A stretch of DNA of 64,000 nt from Aquimonas sp002352135 (GTDB taxonomy: Bacteria; Pseudomonadota; Gammaproteobacteria; Xanthomonadales; Xanthomonadaceae). A program made the translations under genes and the position numbers. The stretch is taken from positions 11,753 to 75,752 of the forward strand of contig DAORND010000006.1 in assembly GCA_035440755.1 (NCBI GenBank), read 5' to 3'. Shown piece after piece: positions 1 to 9,598 of this stretch (position 1 is the stretch's first letter; each line of letters begins with the position of its first letter). A model generated the notes under the pieces. The model saw only the letters and a list, made by a program, of their open reading frames with translations, was not told the DNA's origin and ran no database searches.

Positions 1-31
1 CGTTAGACGCAAGTAGCGACCTTGAGACCCT

Positions 32-62
32 GCGCAACACCTGTTTCTGACAGGTGCTGCGC
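32..62 (-). terminator. Hairpin downstream of ppiD
   Basis: A 12-bp inverted repeat with one mismatch and a 7-nt loop lies about 20 bases past the ppiD stop. No T-run follows it on the minus strand, so it may be a structured 3' end rather than a true intrinsic terminator. Confidence 0.3.
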
Positions 63-84
63 AAGCTGCGCCACGCTCAAGACA

Positions 85-1995
85 TCAGGGAATACGCTCT
101 TCAGCGATGATGATTGGCGTCGATTCTTTTAGCGCGTTCAGATACGCACGCACTTCGTTGGCGCCAATACCTTGGGCCAGTTGATTTCGGACCGTCTCCC
201 GGTCTGCGCTGGAAATCTGCGACAAATCGGTGTCAATGACGGCCTCCAGCTCAATCACGGCATACTCGGCCGCGCCCATCAGCGCTGATCCGTAAGCAAG
301 CTTGCCCTCCAGCGGAGCAATCTTGAATGCATCCGCCACAACCCGTGGATCCGTATCCAGAGCCTGACGACCAACTGCCTCGGCTTTCATCAACTCAAGC
401 GACTTTTCATTTGCCAGGACATCAAAGGTTTTCTCGCCAGACCGCAATGCAGCAAGTGATGCGTCGAGTTGCTGCTTGGCAGCCTCCTCGCGACGCAAGG
501 AGACCACCGCCTGATTCACGCGGTCCCGCACAGCGGACAGCTCTTGCAGCACGGCAGGCTTATGCTCGGCAACCTTCACCACCACACGATGAGTCGCGTC
601 AATTTCAAGCGCATCGCTGGCGTTGCCATCCTTCAAGAGGACGTCCGAAAAAGCGGCTGCCAACACCTTGGCATTTGCGGCAATACCTGTGCCACCAAGA
701 CGGGTGAATTCATCGGTCGTCTGGATCTTCAAGCCCAACTCGCTTGCCGCAGTCTCGAGGGAGGTTGGATCACGATAGATCGCATCCACCAGAAGACCGA
801 GCTTCTCAGAGAACACGCGTTCGCGCTCTTCATTGACCAATTCGGATTGAAGCTGGGCGCGAACGTCCTCAAATGGCTTCACCACCTCCGGGCGAATCTC
901 GCGAAGCTGGATCAAATGCCAGCCCTCGGCGGATTTGACAGGCTCACTGATCCCCGCCGCTGGCATGGCAAACAGGGCTGCTTCAAACTCAGGATCGGTC
1001 AATCCGCGCGAAAGCCAACCAAGATCGCCGCCCGCTGCACGAGAGCCGGGATCCTGCGACTCACGCTTCGCGATCTCCGAAAAGTCAGCGTCCGCAGCCA
1101 TCAGTTCGGCACGAATCTGCTGTGCCTTTTCCAGTGCCGCCTTTTGCGCATCCGCATCGGCATTGGCCTCAAGTCGAATCAACACATGGCTTGCAAGTCG
1201 TTGCTCCGGCTCGATAAACCGAGTGCCCGCATCATCGTAGCGCTGGCGCAGAGTTGCCTCATCAATAACGCTGTCAACGGACAAGTCGGCCGATTTCAAC
1301 TCGATGTAATCCAACCGCACCGTTTCCTCTGTCATGAAATCGGCAGAGTGCTCGTCATAATAGGACTGTGCGTCCTTGTCATCAACGCTTGTAGAAATTT
1401 CCGGAGCCGGCAGCTTGACCCATCGAAAACTGCGCTTCTGGTCGCGAAGCTTCAGGTAACCATCGACGTCAACCGAGGTCGCGAATGCAGAGTTGGTGAA
1501 GGCTTTTGGCAAAGCCTGAACCAGGAGATCTTCAGCCATCAAGCGGTCAAAGCCCGCCGGGGTCAGACCCTGTTGAGCCAATACGAGTCGGTACTGCTCT
1601 GCATCAAACCTCCCAGCGACCTGAAATGCTTCAAATGCCGCAATTTCCTTCTGGAGTTGAGAGGGAAGGATACGGACGCCCAATGACGCAGCGCCCTGTT
1701 TCAACAGTTCAGCGTCGATCATGTTATCCAGCAAACGTCTCTTTGACTCCACCGAGTCAACCAGCGACGGGTCAAATCGCTCACCCATCATGCTACGCAT
1801 TTGATTGCGTTGTTGCTCAAGACGTTGAGAAAACTGTGCCTGACTGATTTCTACATCACCAACTTTTGCGACGTAATCTGCCACAGTGCTGGTTTGATAG
1901 TTCTGAATGCCGACAAGGGCAAAGGGAACAATCAGAATGCCCACGATGACGACAGCAACCCAACCCGTGATTTTCTCGCGCAGTGTCTGCAACAT
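85..1995 (-). CDS. ppiD: Peptidyl-prolyl cis-trans isomerase D (PpiD/SurA-type periplasmic chaperone)
   Basis: 636-residue membrane-anchored periplasmic folding factor, close to the family's usual ~620-650. One N-terminal transmembrane segment (about residues 12-32, VAVVIVGILIVPFALVGI) anchors it to the inner membrane. A SurA-like N-terminal chaperone region follows, then one parvulin (PPIC rotamase) domain at about 262-370 with the signature run RESQDPGSRAAGGDLGWL. The C-terminal third is helical and lacks a second parvulin domain. PpiD acts near SecYEG on newly exported outer-membrane proteins. It is the last gene after hupB and two tRNAs, an arrangement common in gammaproteobacteria. The ATG at 1995 is used because the membrane segment follows directly; its ribosome binding site is weak. 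Confidence 0.93.
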   Translation of the reverse strand: MLQTLREKITGWVAVVIVGILIVPFALVGIQNYQTSTVADYVAKVGDVEISQAQFSQRLEQQRNQMRSMMGERFDPSLVDSVESKRRLLDNMIDAELLKQGAASLGVRILPSQLQKEIAAFEAFQVAGRFDAEQYRLVLAQQGLTPAGFDRLMAEDLLVQALPKAFTNSAFATSVDVDGYLKLRDQKRSFRWVKLPAPEISTSVDDKDAQSYYDEHSADFMTEETVRLDYIELKSADLSVDSVIDEATLRQRYDDAGTRFIEPEQRLASHVLIRLEANADADAQKAALEKAQQIRAELMAADADFSEIAKRESQDPGSRAAGGDLGWLSRGLTDPEFEAALFAMPAAGISEPVKSAEGWHLIQLREIRPEVVKPFEDVRAQLQSELVNEERERVFSEKLGLLVDAIYRDPTSLETAASELGLKIQTTDEFTRLGGTGIAANAKVLAAAFSDVLLKDGNASDALEIDATHRVVVKVAEHKPAVLQELSAVRDRVNQAVVSLRREEAAKQQLDASLAALRSGEKTFDVLANEKSLELMKAEAVGRQALDTDPRVVADAFKIAPLEGKLAYGSALMGAAEYAVIELEAVIDTDLSQISSADRETVRNQLAQGIGANEVRAYLNALKESTPIIIAEERIP

Positions 1996-2094
1996 TTGAG
2001 ATGACCGTTCAGTTCCAGATTAACAACGGAGCGTTTCTGCATTCGACAAGCGGTCGGACGAACCCATCACGACACCCACTCGAATATCGAAACA

Positions 2095-2130
2095 CGAAAA
2101 AAGAAAAGGGCGCCGAATGCGGCGCCCTTT
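2095..2130 (-). terminator. Intrinsic terminator of the hupB-tRNA unit
   Basis: An 11-bp perfect GC-rich stem (AAAGGGCGCCG with its complement) with a 4-nt loop is followed on the minus strand by TCTTTTTTC. It lies 8 bases past the tRNA-Asp 3' end, so it should end the transcript before ppiD. Confidence 0.85.
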
Positions 2131-2138
2131 CGAACAAA

Positions 2139-2215
2139 TGGCGGAGTGGACGGGACTCGAACCCGCGACCCCCGGCGTGACAGGCCGGTATTCTAACCGA
2201 CTGAACTACCACTCC
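2139..2215 (-). tRNA. tRNA-Asp (anticodon GTC)
   Basis: A full cloverleaf is readable on the minus strand: acceptor GGAGTGG pairs with CCACTCC, discriminator G, encoded CCA. The anticodon loop CTGTCAC gives GTC. The T-loop GGTTCGAGTCC is canonical. It is 77 nt long. Confidence 0.97.
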
Positions 2216-2292
2216 GCACTTGAACCGCTCGACATTATCTTTTGAAAATGTCCGGCTGTCTATAGGGACCAGCCAATTTGCTTAGCAGGCGG

Positions 2293-2367
2293 TGGTGGGT
2301 GCTGAGGGTTTCGAACCCCCGACCCTCTCCTTGTAAGGGAGACGCTCTACCGCTGAGCTAAGCACCC
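2293..2367 (-). tRNA. tRNA-Val (anticodon TAC)
   Basis: Acceptor GGGTGCT pairs with AGCACCC, discriminator A, encoded CCA. The anticodon loop CTTACAA gives TAC, and the T-loop is canonical (GGTTCGAAACC). It is 75 nt. It starts only 11 bases after the hupB stop, so it is probably co-transcribed with hupB and processed out. Confidence 0.97.
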
Positions 2368-2378
2368 AACGAAGTCCG

Positions 2379-2651
2379 TCAGTTTACAGCATCCTTCAAC
2401 GCTTTGCCAGCCTTGAACGCAGGCACCTTCGAGGCCTTGATCTTCAACGTATCCCCGGTGCGCGGGTTACGCCCGGTTCGGGCCGCTCGCTTACGTACTT
2501 CGAAGGTACCGAAACCCACCAGGGTCACCGAATCGCCCTTCTTCAGTGATTTCTTGATGACGGCAATCACCGCATCCACTGCGTTGCCAGCATCGGCCTT
2601 CGACAACTCTGCCGCATCCGCCACAGCCGCTACAAATTCAGCCTTGTTCAT
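2379..2651 (-). CDS. hupB: DNA-binding protein HU-beta
   Basis: 90-residue nucleoid protein, the standard HU length. Visible family marks are the N-terminal helix MNKAEFVAAVADAAELSKAD, the GDSVTLVGFGTFEVRKR beta-arm entry, and the DNA-clasping arm RAARTGRNPRTGDTLKI. HU dimers bend and compact DNA without sequence preference. The gene lies directly downstream of lon, as in E. coli, and upstream of two tRNAs. About 210 bases without a gene separate it from lon, enough for its own promoter. Confidence 0.96.
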   Translation of the reverse strand: MNKAEFVAAVADAAELSKADAGNAVDAVIAVIKKSLKKGDSVTLVGFGTFEVRKRAARTGRNPRTGDTLKIKASKVPAFKAGKALKDAVN

Positions 2652-2863
2652 GCTGCTATCACTCCCATCGCAACCATCTGGTCACTCATTAGATTTGATG
2701 GCCGGACACTCCCCTGCCGTAGCTCGAACGGACCCGTCCCCGACCGACACTGCCGCTCTATGCGAAAGCCCTGAGCGTCACGGTTTTTATACCAGTGACG
2801 ATCAGGCCACGCAACCGGAAATGCAGTGATTTCGCGCCTTTCAGCAGAGATCGCGAGGTGCGA

Positions 2864-5332
2864 TCAATGTGCACGCCGGGTCTTGACGACGCGCGACGCA
2901 CGCGCACCTTTGCTCGCATTGAGCGAAGTTGGGGGGGAAGGTTTCCGCGGTCGAGCTGGCGGCGTCGGCTGACGCGCAAGCGCGATATCGAGCACTTGAT
3001 CGATCCAGCGCACCGGACGAATGTCCAATCCCTCGGTCACGTTCGCCGGAATATCGGCAAGGTCCTTGGCGTTCTCCTCCGGAATCACCACGATCTTGAT
3101 CCCACCACGTAGGGCAGCGAGCAATTTCTCCTTGAGTCCACCGATCGGCAGCACGCGCCCCCGAAGCGTGATCTCCCCGGTCATGGCGACATCTTTGCGT
3201 ACCGGGACTTTGGTGAGCGCGGAAACGAGCGCCGTACACATGGCGATGCCGGCGCTGGGGCCGTCCTTCGGCGTGGCCCCTTCAGGGGCATGGATATGAA
3301 TATCCATCTTCTGGTGAAACTCGGGGTCCACAGCTAGGGACTGAGCACGCGCGCGAACAACACTTTGCGCCGCCTTGATCGACTCCTGCATCACATCGCC
3401 CAGTTGTCCGGTGTGAATGAGAACCCCCTTACCTGGCATCACGGTGGCTTCAATTTGCAACAGATCACCACCCACCTCGGTCCAAGCCAAACCCGTGACG
3501 AGACCAATCTCATTGTCCTGTTCCACCCTGCCGAAATCGAAGCGGCGAACACCCAGGAAGCGATGGAGATTAGTTTCGGTGACGCTCAACGCCTTGCCTT
3601 TCGTTCGCTTGCCACCCGAACGCGCGACGCCGATCAGATCGCTCTCGTTCAAGGACAGCGCCTTGACGACCTTGCGACAGACCTTGGAAATCTCACGCTC
3701 CAAGCCGCGAACCCCAGACTCACGGGTGTAGTAACGCACGATGGACCGAACCGCTTCTGGCTCGACACGTAGCTCATCCGTTTTCAAGCCATTGGCCTTG
3801 AGCTGCTTGGGCAACAGATACCTTTGCGCAATCGCCAACTTTTCATCTTCGGTGTAACCCGGGATACGGATCACTTCCATACGGTCCAGCAAGGGCCCTG
3901 GAATGTTCAGCGAGTTGGCGGTCGCGACAAACATGACCTCAGACAGGTCGAAGTCGACTTCAAGGTAGTGATCGTTGAACGCCGAGTTCTGCTCAGGATC
4001 AAGCACCTCAAGCAGTGCCGAGCTGGGATCACCGCGGAAATCCATGCTCATCTTGTCAATTTCATCCAGCACGAACAGCGGGTTGCGACTGCCGACCTTG
4101 GCAAGGTTCTGCAGCAATCGACCGGGCATCGAGCCAATGTAAGTCCGTCGATGCCCGCGAATCTCGGCCTCATCGCGCACGCCACCAAGACTCATGCGGA
4201 CAAACTTGCGGTTGGTGGCCTTGGCAATTGATTGACCCAACGAGGTCTTACCAACGCCAGGGGGACCAACTAAGCAAAGAATAGGCGCCTTCATGTTGCG
4301 CACGCGCTGTTGGACAGCGAGGTACTCGAGGATGCGCTCCTTTACTTTTTCAAGCCCCCAATGGTCATCGTCCAGCACTTTTTGAGCCAAAGGCAGATCG
4401 CGACGAACCTTGGTCCTCGCCTTCCACGGAACATTCGCCATCCAGTCCACATAGTTGCGGACAACTGTGGCTTCCGCCGACATCGGCGACATCTGCTTGA
4501 GTTTGTTCAGCTCCGCGCGTGCCTTTGCCTCAACGGCCTTAGGCATGCCCGCCTTGGCGATTCTGGTCGCCAGGTCCTCCATCTCGTTCGGCGCGTCATC
4601 TAGGTCACCCAGCTCTTTCTGGATGGCCTTCATTTGCTCATTCAGATAGTACTCGCGCTGGCTTTTTTCCATCTGCGACTTGACGCGACCGCGAATGCGC
4701 TTCTCGATTTGTTGCACATCGATTTCGCCCTCCACCAGCCCCATCAGCATGTCCAAGCGCTTTGCCACATCCACCGTCTCAAGCAACTGCTGCTTGTCGA
4801 CGATTCGGATCGAAAGATGTGCTGCAACCGTGTCCGCAAAGCGCCCGGGCTCGTCGATTCCCGCAAGCGTTGCCAACAACTCGGGCGGCAGCTTGCGATT
4901 GGTCTTTACATACTGCTCAAAGAGCTCGTTGAGTGACTTGACAGCGACACCCACTTCGCGAGGATCCGGTGGAGGAACAGTATTGAGTGTCTCGACACGC
5001 GCCTCCAAGGCGCCATCATGCTCTGTGAGTCCGTGGACGCGAGCCCGCTCACCTCCCTCCACCAACACCTTGACGGTCCCATCGGGCAGTTTGAGGAGCT
5101 GCAAGACCTGCGCGAGCGTTCCGACTTCATACAAGTCCGCCGCCGCTGGATCATCGATTTCGGCCGCCTTTTGGGCCAGCAGGATGATCTGTTTGTCCGC
5201 TTGCATCGCCCGCTCGAGCGCCCGCATTGATTTCTCCCGCCCGACAAAAAGCGGAATCACCATATTGGGATAGACAACGACATCCCTCAGGGGAAGCACT
5301 GGAAAAACAGGTTGTGCTTTGGCAGATTTCAT
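2864..5332 (-). CDS. lon: ATP-dependent protease La (Lon)
   Basis: 822-residue cytosolic AAA+ serine protease that degrades misfolded and selected regulatory proteins. In order: the LON substrate-binding N domain (from FPVLPLRDVVVYPNMVIPLF), a coiled-coil/AAA+ module with Walker A GPPGVGKTS and Walker B FVLDEIDK, and the protease domain with catalytic Ser693 in KDGPSAGIAM and Lys736 in GGLKEKLLAAL. The start at 5332 is preferred over an upstream in-frame codon at 5425 because it has a GGAG site and gives the standard N-terminus. The C-terminal ~35 residues form an extra Pro/Arg/Lys-rich tail. The gene lies between clpX and hupB. Confidence 0.97.
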   Translation of the reverse strand: MKSAKAQPVFPVLPLRDVVVYPNMVIPLFVGREKSMRALERAMQADKQIILLAQKAAEIDDPAAADLYEVGTLAQVLQLLKLPDGTVKVLVEGGERARVHGLTEHDGALEARVETLNTVPPPDPREVGVAVKSLNELFEQYVKTNRKLPPELLATLAGIDEPGRFADTVAAHLSIRIVDKQQLLETVDVAKRLDMLMGLVEGEIDVQQIEKRIRGRVKSQMEKSQREYYLNEQMKAIQKELGDLDDAPNEMEDLATRIAKAGMPKAVEAKARAELNKLKQMSPMSAEATVVRNYVDWMANVPWKARTKVRRDLPLAQKVLDDDHWGLEKVKERILEYLAVQQRVRNMKAPILCLVGPPGVGKTSLGQSIAKATNRKFVRMSLGGVRDEAEIRGHRRTYIGSMPGRLLQNLAKVGSRNPLFVLDEIDKMSMDFRGDPSSALLEVLDPEQNSAFNDHYLEVDFDLSEVMFVATANSLNIPGPLLDRMEVIRIPGYTEDEKLAIAQRYLLPKQLKANGLKTDELRVEPEAVRSIVRYYTRESGVRGLEREISKVCRKVVKALSLNESDLIGVARSGGKRTKGKALSVTETNLHRFLGVRRFDFGRVEQDNEIGLVTGLAWTEVGGDLLQIEATVMPGKGVLIHTGQLGDVMQESIKAAQSVVRARAQSLAVDPEFHQKMDIHIHAPEGATPKDGPSAGIAMCTALVSALTKVPVRKDVAMTGEITLRGRVLPIGGLKEKLLAALRGGIKIVVIPEENAKDLADIPANVTEGLDIRPVRWIDQVLDIALARQPTPPARPRKPSPPTSLNASKGARASRVVKTRRAH

Positions 5333-5462
5333 CGATGTACTCCAACTCGAACGCGAACGAAGGCAGCGGAGCACCCTGAAAACCCGAGACTTTGGGTGCC
5401 CATGGCTCACGCTCCTTCCATGCAATGTTCATTCAACGGTAGACGGCACCCCATGGCCCAGC

Positions 5463-5491
5463 AACATGGGGGCTCAAGGGCGCGAAACAAG
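5463..5491 (-). promoter_or_regulatory. Candidate heat-shock (sigma-32) promoter of lon
   Basis: On the minus strand CTTGTTT is followed after about 13 bases by CCCCATGTT, close to the sigma-32 consensus CTTGAAA - 13 to 15 - CCCCATNT. It lies about 130 bases upstream of the lon start in a 250-base gap after clpX. The -35 half is imperfect. Confidence 0.45.
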
Positions 5492-5582
5492 TAACTCGAA
5501 GCAACCTGCGCCTCTTGCCTTGCGCCCGCCATATGCGAACGCAAGGTTCAGCGAGATCGTCAGAGAAGTCGGCGCGGCAGCA

Positions 5583-6866
5583 CTAGTCGGCAACGGCCTT
5601 TGAAGTCAGCGACGCCGACTCGTAAACCAGATAGGGCGGAGACTTCTCGTTGATGACCGTTTCATCAACGACCACTTTCGAAACACCGTCGATAGACGGG
5701 AGATCGAACATGGTATCCAGCAACACCTGCTCCAGGATCGTGCGCAAACCGCGGGCACCAGTCTTGCGAGAGAGTGCCTTGCGCGCGACCGCGGCGAGGG
5801 CGTCCGGACGAAACTCCAGATCCACTCCTTCCAAGTCGAACAATCGCCGGAATTGCTTGGTGATGGCGTTCTTCGGCTCGGTCAGGATCCGCACGAGCGC
5901 GGCCTCGTCGAGCTCCTCCAGCGTGGCGACCACCGGCAAACGTCCAACAAACTCGGGGATCAAACCAAACTTGATGAGGTCCTCGGGCTCAACATCTGCC
6001 AAGAGACGGCCCACGTTGGGCTTTTGATCCTTGCTGCGAACGCTGGCTGAAAACCCGATGCCCGACGCATCCGCCGAACGCTGCTGAATGATCTTCTCAA
6101 GGCCCGCAAAAGCTCCGCCACAAATGAACAGGATGTTGCGTGTATCGACCTGCAGGAATTCCTGCTGCGGATGCTTACGTCCACCCTGGGGCGGCACCGA
6201 CGCGACGGTGCCCTCGATCAACTTCAGCAAGGCCTGCTGCACGCCCTCACCCGACACATCGCGAGTGATTGATGGGTTTTCCGACTTGCGAGAAATCTTG
6301 TCGATCTCGTCGATGTAGACGATGCCGGTCTGTGCCTTCTCGACATCGTAATCGCACTTCTGCAACAACTTCTGGATGATGTTTTCGACGTCCTCGCCGA
6401 CATACCCTGCTTCGGTCAGCGTGGTGGCATCGGCGATCGTAAACGGCACATTGAGTAGACGCGCAAGCGTTTCAGCCAGCAATGTCTTGCCGGAGCCTGT
6501 GGGGCCGACCAGCAGAATATTGCTCTTCGAGAGTTCAACTTCATCGTTGCGGCTACGCGCTTCGACACGTTTGTAGTGGTTGTAGACGGCCACCGCCAGC
6601 GTGCGCTTGGCGCGGGATTGACCCACGACGTATTGATCCAGCGCCTCAAGAATCTCGCGTGGCTTGGGCAGGTGACTGCGTGTCGTCGCGCCCTTCTCTT
6701 CGAGCTCTTCGCGGATGATGTCATTGCAGAGCTCAACGCATTCATCGCAAATGAACACGCTGGGGCCAGCGATCAGCTTGCGAACCTCGTGCTGGCTCTT
6801 TCCGCAAAAAGAACAGTAGAGGATTTTTCCACTGTCACCTGAGCGACCTTGACGCTCTTCAGTCAT
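5583..6866 (-). CDS. clpX: ATP-dependent Clp protease ATP-binding subunit ClpX
   Basis: 427-residue hexameric unfoldase that feeds tagged proteins to ClpP. The N-terminal zinc-binding domain shows the four cysteines (CSFCGK and CDECVELC). The AAA+ module has Walker A GPTGSGKT, Walker B YIDEIDKI and the pore loop residues GYVGEDVEN; RGLRTILEQVLLD marks the C-terminal small domain. It lies between clpP and lon with about 160 bases of spacer on the clpP side, so clpP-clpX-lon may be partly co-transcribed. Confidence 0.97.
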   Translation of the reverse strand: MTEERQGRSGDSGKILYCSFCGKSQHEVRKLIAGPSVFICDECVELCNDIIREELEEKGATTRSHLPKPREILEALDQYVVGQSRAKRTLAVAVYNHYKRVEARSRNDEVELSKSNILLVGPTGSGKTLLAETLARLLNVPFTIADATTLTEAGYVGEDVENIIQKLLQKCDYDVEKAQTGIVYIDEIDKISRKSENPSITRDVSGEGVQQALLKLIEGTVASVPPQGGRKHPQQEFLQVDTRNILFICGGAFAGLEKIIQQRSADASGIGFSASVRSKDQKPNVGRLLADVEPEDLIKFGLIPEFVGRLPVVATLEELDEAALVRILTEPKNAITKQFRRLFDLEGVDLEFRPDALAAVARKALSRKTGARGLRTILEQVLLDTMFDLPSIDGVSKVVVDETVINEKSPPYLVYESASLTSKAVAD

Positions 6867-7028
6867 GAGGCTGTTCCTGAATTACAACGACGATCCCCCG
6901 CGGGCGATCCTTGCGACCGCCAACGGGGGCTGATTCGAGAATACCACAGGCAATTCGCCGCTCGAGTCAATGCAAAGCACACGCCGGACCCACGCATGGC
7001 ACGGTTCTCGGCCGTGATACCTGCACCA

Positions 7029-7649
7029 TCAAGCAGGCTTGACAGTCTCGTCGGGGCGACGCTCAAGCACGGCATCGATCAGTCCGTAGTCCCTTGCTTG
7101 CGGCGCGGACAGGAAATTGTCGCGATCCGTATCCTTGGCAATCTGCTCAACCGGCTGCCCGGTGTGATGCGCCAATATCGCGTTCAAGCGATCGCGGATA
7201 GTGAGGATTTCACGCGTATGAATCTCGATGTCGCTTGCCTGCCCCTGATACCCACCCAGCGGCTGGTGGATCATCACGCGCGAATGAGGCAACGCAAACC
7301 GTTTGCCCGCCGCCCCCGACGCCAACAACAACGCACCCATGCTGGCCGCCTGTCCGATGCACATCGTAGACACCGCAGGCTTGATGTACTGCATGGTGTC
7401 GTAGATCGCCATGCCAGCGGTAACCACGCCACCGGGGCTGTTGATGTAGAGGTGGATGTCCTTTTCAGGATTCTCCGACTCGAGAAACAACAACTGCGCA
7501 ACGATGACGTTCGCCATATGGTCGTCAATCGGTCCCACGAGAAAAATCACGCGCTCTTTCAGCAGGCGACTGTAGATGTCGTAGGCGCGCTCGCCACGAC
7601 TGGTCTGCTCGACGACCATCGGAACCAGGTTGAGATTGGTGATGCTCAT
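7029..7649 (-). CDS. clpP: ATP-dependent Clp protease proteolytic subunit ClpP
   Basis: 206-residue serine protease that assembles into a double-heptamer chamber and works with ClpX. The catalytic triad is visible: Ser103 (GQAASMGALLL), His128 (VMIHQPLGG) and Asp177 (KDTDRDNF). The ATG at 7649 is chosen over an in-frame TTG seven codons upstream because GAGGAT sits seven bases before it and the family N-terminus begins just there. It is downstream of tig and separated from it by an intrinsic terminator. Confidence 0.97.
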   Translation of the reverse strand: MSITNLNLVPMVVEQTSRGERAYDIYSRLLKERVIFLVGPIDDHMANVIVAQLLFLESENPEKDIHLYINSPGGVVTAGMAIYDTMQYIKPAVSTMCIGQAASMGALLLASGAAGKRFALPHSRVMIHQPLGGYQGQASDIEIHTREILTIRDRLNAILAHHTGQPVEQIAKDTDRDNFLSAPQARDYGLIDAVLERRPDETVKPA

Positions 7650-7677
7650 GCAGTGATCCTCATTTTGCAAACCACAT

Positions 7678-7716
7678 AAAAGAAACGGCCGCCTGCGCTT
7701 GATCGCGGCGGCCGTT
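7678..7716 (-). terminator. Intrinsic terminator after tig
   Basis: Minus strand: AACGGCCGCC, a 13-nt loop, then GGCGGCCGTT followed by TCTTTT. The stem is a perfect 10 bp. It lies 22 bases past the tig stop and would end or attenuate transcription before clpP. Confidence 0.8.
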
Positions 7717-7737
7717 GCTTACCCGATCAAGGCAAGA

Positions 7738-9039
7738 CTACATGCCTGCCGGACGCATGACCTCGGCAAAGGTCAGTGACTGGGTGCTCAGATCCGCATG
7801 ATCGGCAATCCAGTCAATCACCTGATCTTCGATCACGCGACTTTGCAGGTTCTGCATCAGCTGGGGATCGCGACGATAAAGTTCAATGACCTCCTGCGGA
7901 TCTTCGTAGGTCGAGGCAATCATCGCCATCGTCTCGTTCAGACGATTCTGGTCCAGTCGCAGACTGTTCTGGCGTGCCAATTCACCCAAGAGGATCGCTG
8001 CCTTAACGCGGCGCGCGGCAACCTCAAGGTACTGCGAAGCGTCCACACTGGCCGCTGCACCGCGCGCGGCGTTCGGCTTCGATGCCTGTTGGGCGAGTGA
8101 ATTCGCCTCGGCATCCACCATACCCTGCGGCAACTCGAGTTCCGCGTGCGAGGCGATCAATGCGTCCACAACCTGTGCCTTCAGACGCCCCATCAGTGCG
8201 CCTTTCAGCTCGCGCTCCAGATTTGCACGAACTTCCAAGCGGAAGGTTTCGACCGTACCGTCAGACACACCGAAACTGCGAATGAACTCGGCGTCGACTT
8301 CCGGCAGTGAAGCCTCAGAAACGCGCGCCACCTTGATACTCAGCTTTGCTTCACGACCAGCCAAAGCAGCAACGCGATAGCCATCAGGGAAGGCGATGTC
8401 AAAGCTGCTTTCCTGATCGACCACCAAACCCACCAACTTCTGTTCCAACTCGGGGAACAGCGCACCAGAGCCGATGATCGTGCCCGCACGCTCAACACCC
8501 TCTGGTGGCACACGACCTTCGGCAGTCACAGCGCTCGATTCGAACATGACCATGTCACCGACCGCAGCGGCGCGCGTCACTTCGTTCCAACTTCTGCGCT
8601 GCTGACGCAAGGTCTCAATCATGTGGTCGATGTCTTCGTCCTTCACTTCGGCCACCGGACGAACCACCTTGAGGGCAGACACGTCGACAACACCAACCTC
8701 CGGCATGACCTCAAAGGTTGCAACGAAACTGACCTCGGTCGCCAAATCGACTTTGGTGGCTTCAACTGCCGGCGCGCGCGCAGGCCGCAGATTCTCTTGA
8801 ACAAGGGCGGTGTTCAGAGCATTGCGAACCACTTCACCGAGCGCCTCGCTGCGAACCTGGTTGCCAAAGCGCTGTTCGACGACACTCGCGGGCACCTTGC
8901 CGGGGCGGAAACCCTTGATTCGCACTTCGCGACCCAACTGACGCAGGCGCGCATTGATCTGATTCTGCAGCCCATCGGCGGGAAGGCTGACGGTGAGCTT
9001 GCGCTCTAGCTTGCCGATGTTTTCAACCAACACTTGCAT
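7738..9039 (-). CDS. tig: Trigger factor (ribosome-associated chaperone)
   Basis: 433-residue peptidyl-prolyl isomerase and chaperone that meets nascent chains at the ribosome exit. The N-terminal ribosome-binding domain carries the signature GFRPGKVP (about residues 44-51), the loop contacting L23. The FKBP-like domain follows at about 150-245 (GDMVMFESSAV...), and the rest is the helical C-terminal arm domain. Length matches the family. It heads the tig-clpP-clpX-lon block, as in many Proteobacteria, and lies about 100 bases downstream of the tRNA-Leu gene. Confidence 0.96.
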   Translation of the reverse strand: MQVLVENIGKLERKLTVSLPADGLQNQINARLRQLGREVRIKGFRPGKVPASVVEQRFGNQVRSEALGEVVRNALNTALVQENLRPARAPAVEATKVDLATEVSFVATFEVMPEVGVVDVSALKVVRPVAEVKDEDIDHMIETLRQQRRSWNEVTRAAAVGDMVMFESSAVTAEGRVPPEGVERAGTIIGSGALFPELEQKLVGLVVDQESSFDIAFPDGYRVAALAGREAKLSIKVARVSEASLPEVDAEFIRSFGVSDGTVETFRLEVRANLERELKGALMGRLKAQVVDALIASHAELELPQGMVDAEANSLAQQASKPNAARGAAASVDASQYLEVAARRVKAAILLGELARQNSLRLDQNRLNETMAMIASTYEDPQEVIELYRRDPQLMQNLQSRVIEDQVIDWIADHADLSTQSLTFAEVMRPAGM

Positions 9040-9142
9040 GGTGACTCCTGGACAACAACAAGTTCAGCGCAGATCGCTGATGGCGGATCCTGAACCGGGG
9101 AACCCAAGACCCACGCAGACAACGGATGTTCCGTTGCTGACA

Positions 9143-9227
<85 letters not shown>

Positions 9228-9258
9228 GTTGCCGCTGGGGCCCCGACAAGACGGGAGA

Positions 9259-9334
9259 TGGTGGGCCGTCAAGGACTCGAACCTTGAACCTACGGATTAA
9301 GAGTCCGCTGCTCTACCAATTGAGCTAACGGCCC
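9259..9334 (-). tRNA. tRNA-Lys (anticodon CTT)
   Basis: 76 nt. Acceptor GGGCCGT pairs with ACGGCCC, discriminator A, encoded CCA. The anticodon loop CTCTTAA gives CTT. It is the fourth gene of the tRNA operon. Confidence 0.96.
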
Positions 9335-9389
9335 GACCTGATTGAATCGTCTTGCGACGACCGACGCGTATTGTGCCGCATCTTGGTGC

Positions 9390-9467
9390 TGGGGTGGAAG
9401 ACGGGACTCGAACCCGCGACCCTCGGAATCACAATCCGATGCTCTAACCGACTGAGCTACATCCACC
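9390..9467 (-). tRNA. tRNA-His (anticodon GTG)
   Basis: 78 nt including the histidine-specific extra 5' G(-1) opposite C73, with CCA encoded. The anticodon loop TTGTGAT gives GTG. The acceptor stem GTGGATG/CTTCCAC has one T-T mismatch at the sixth pair. Confidence 0.95.
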
Positions 9468-9485
9468 ATCAATTTTTTGCAACCG

Positions 9486-9559
9486 CGCGCCTGACAGGAA
9501 TCGAACCTGTAACCGCCGGCTTAGAAGGCCGGTGCTCTATCCGATTGAGCTACAGGCGC
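9486..9559 (-). tRNA. tRNA-Arg (anticodon TCT)
   Basis: 74 nt. Acceptor GCGCCTG pairs with CAGGCGC, discriminator G. The anticodon loop CTTCTAA gives TCT. Unlike its four neighbours it does not encode the 3' CCA (CGG follows), so it would depend on CCA-adding enzyme. Confidence 0.95.
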
Positions 9560-9598
9560 TTGCAATCGGTGCCGCCTGCGCGGGCTTTCAAGACAATC

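Noticed and set aside
1..9. GTTAGAC-like string at the window edge
   Set aside because: A single 7-base match with no paired core, stem or cassette context; chance occurrence.
469..1686. 405-codon plus-strand ORF opposite ppiD
   Set aside because: Antisense shadow of a well-supported gene with no recognisable protein features.
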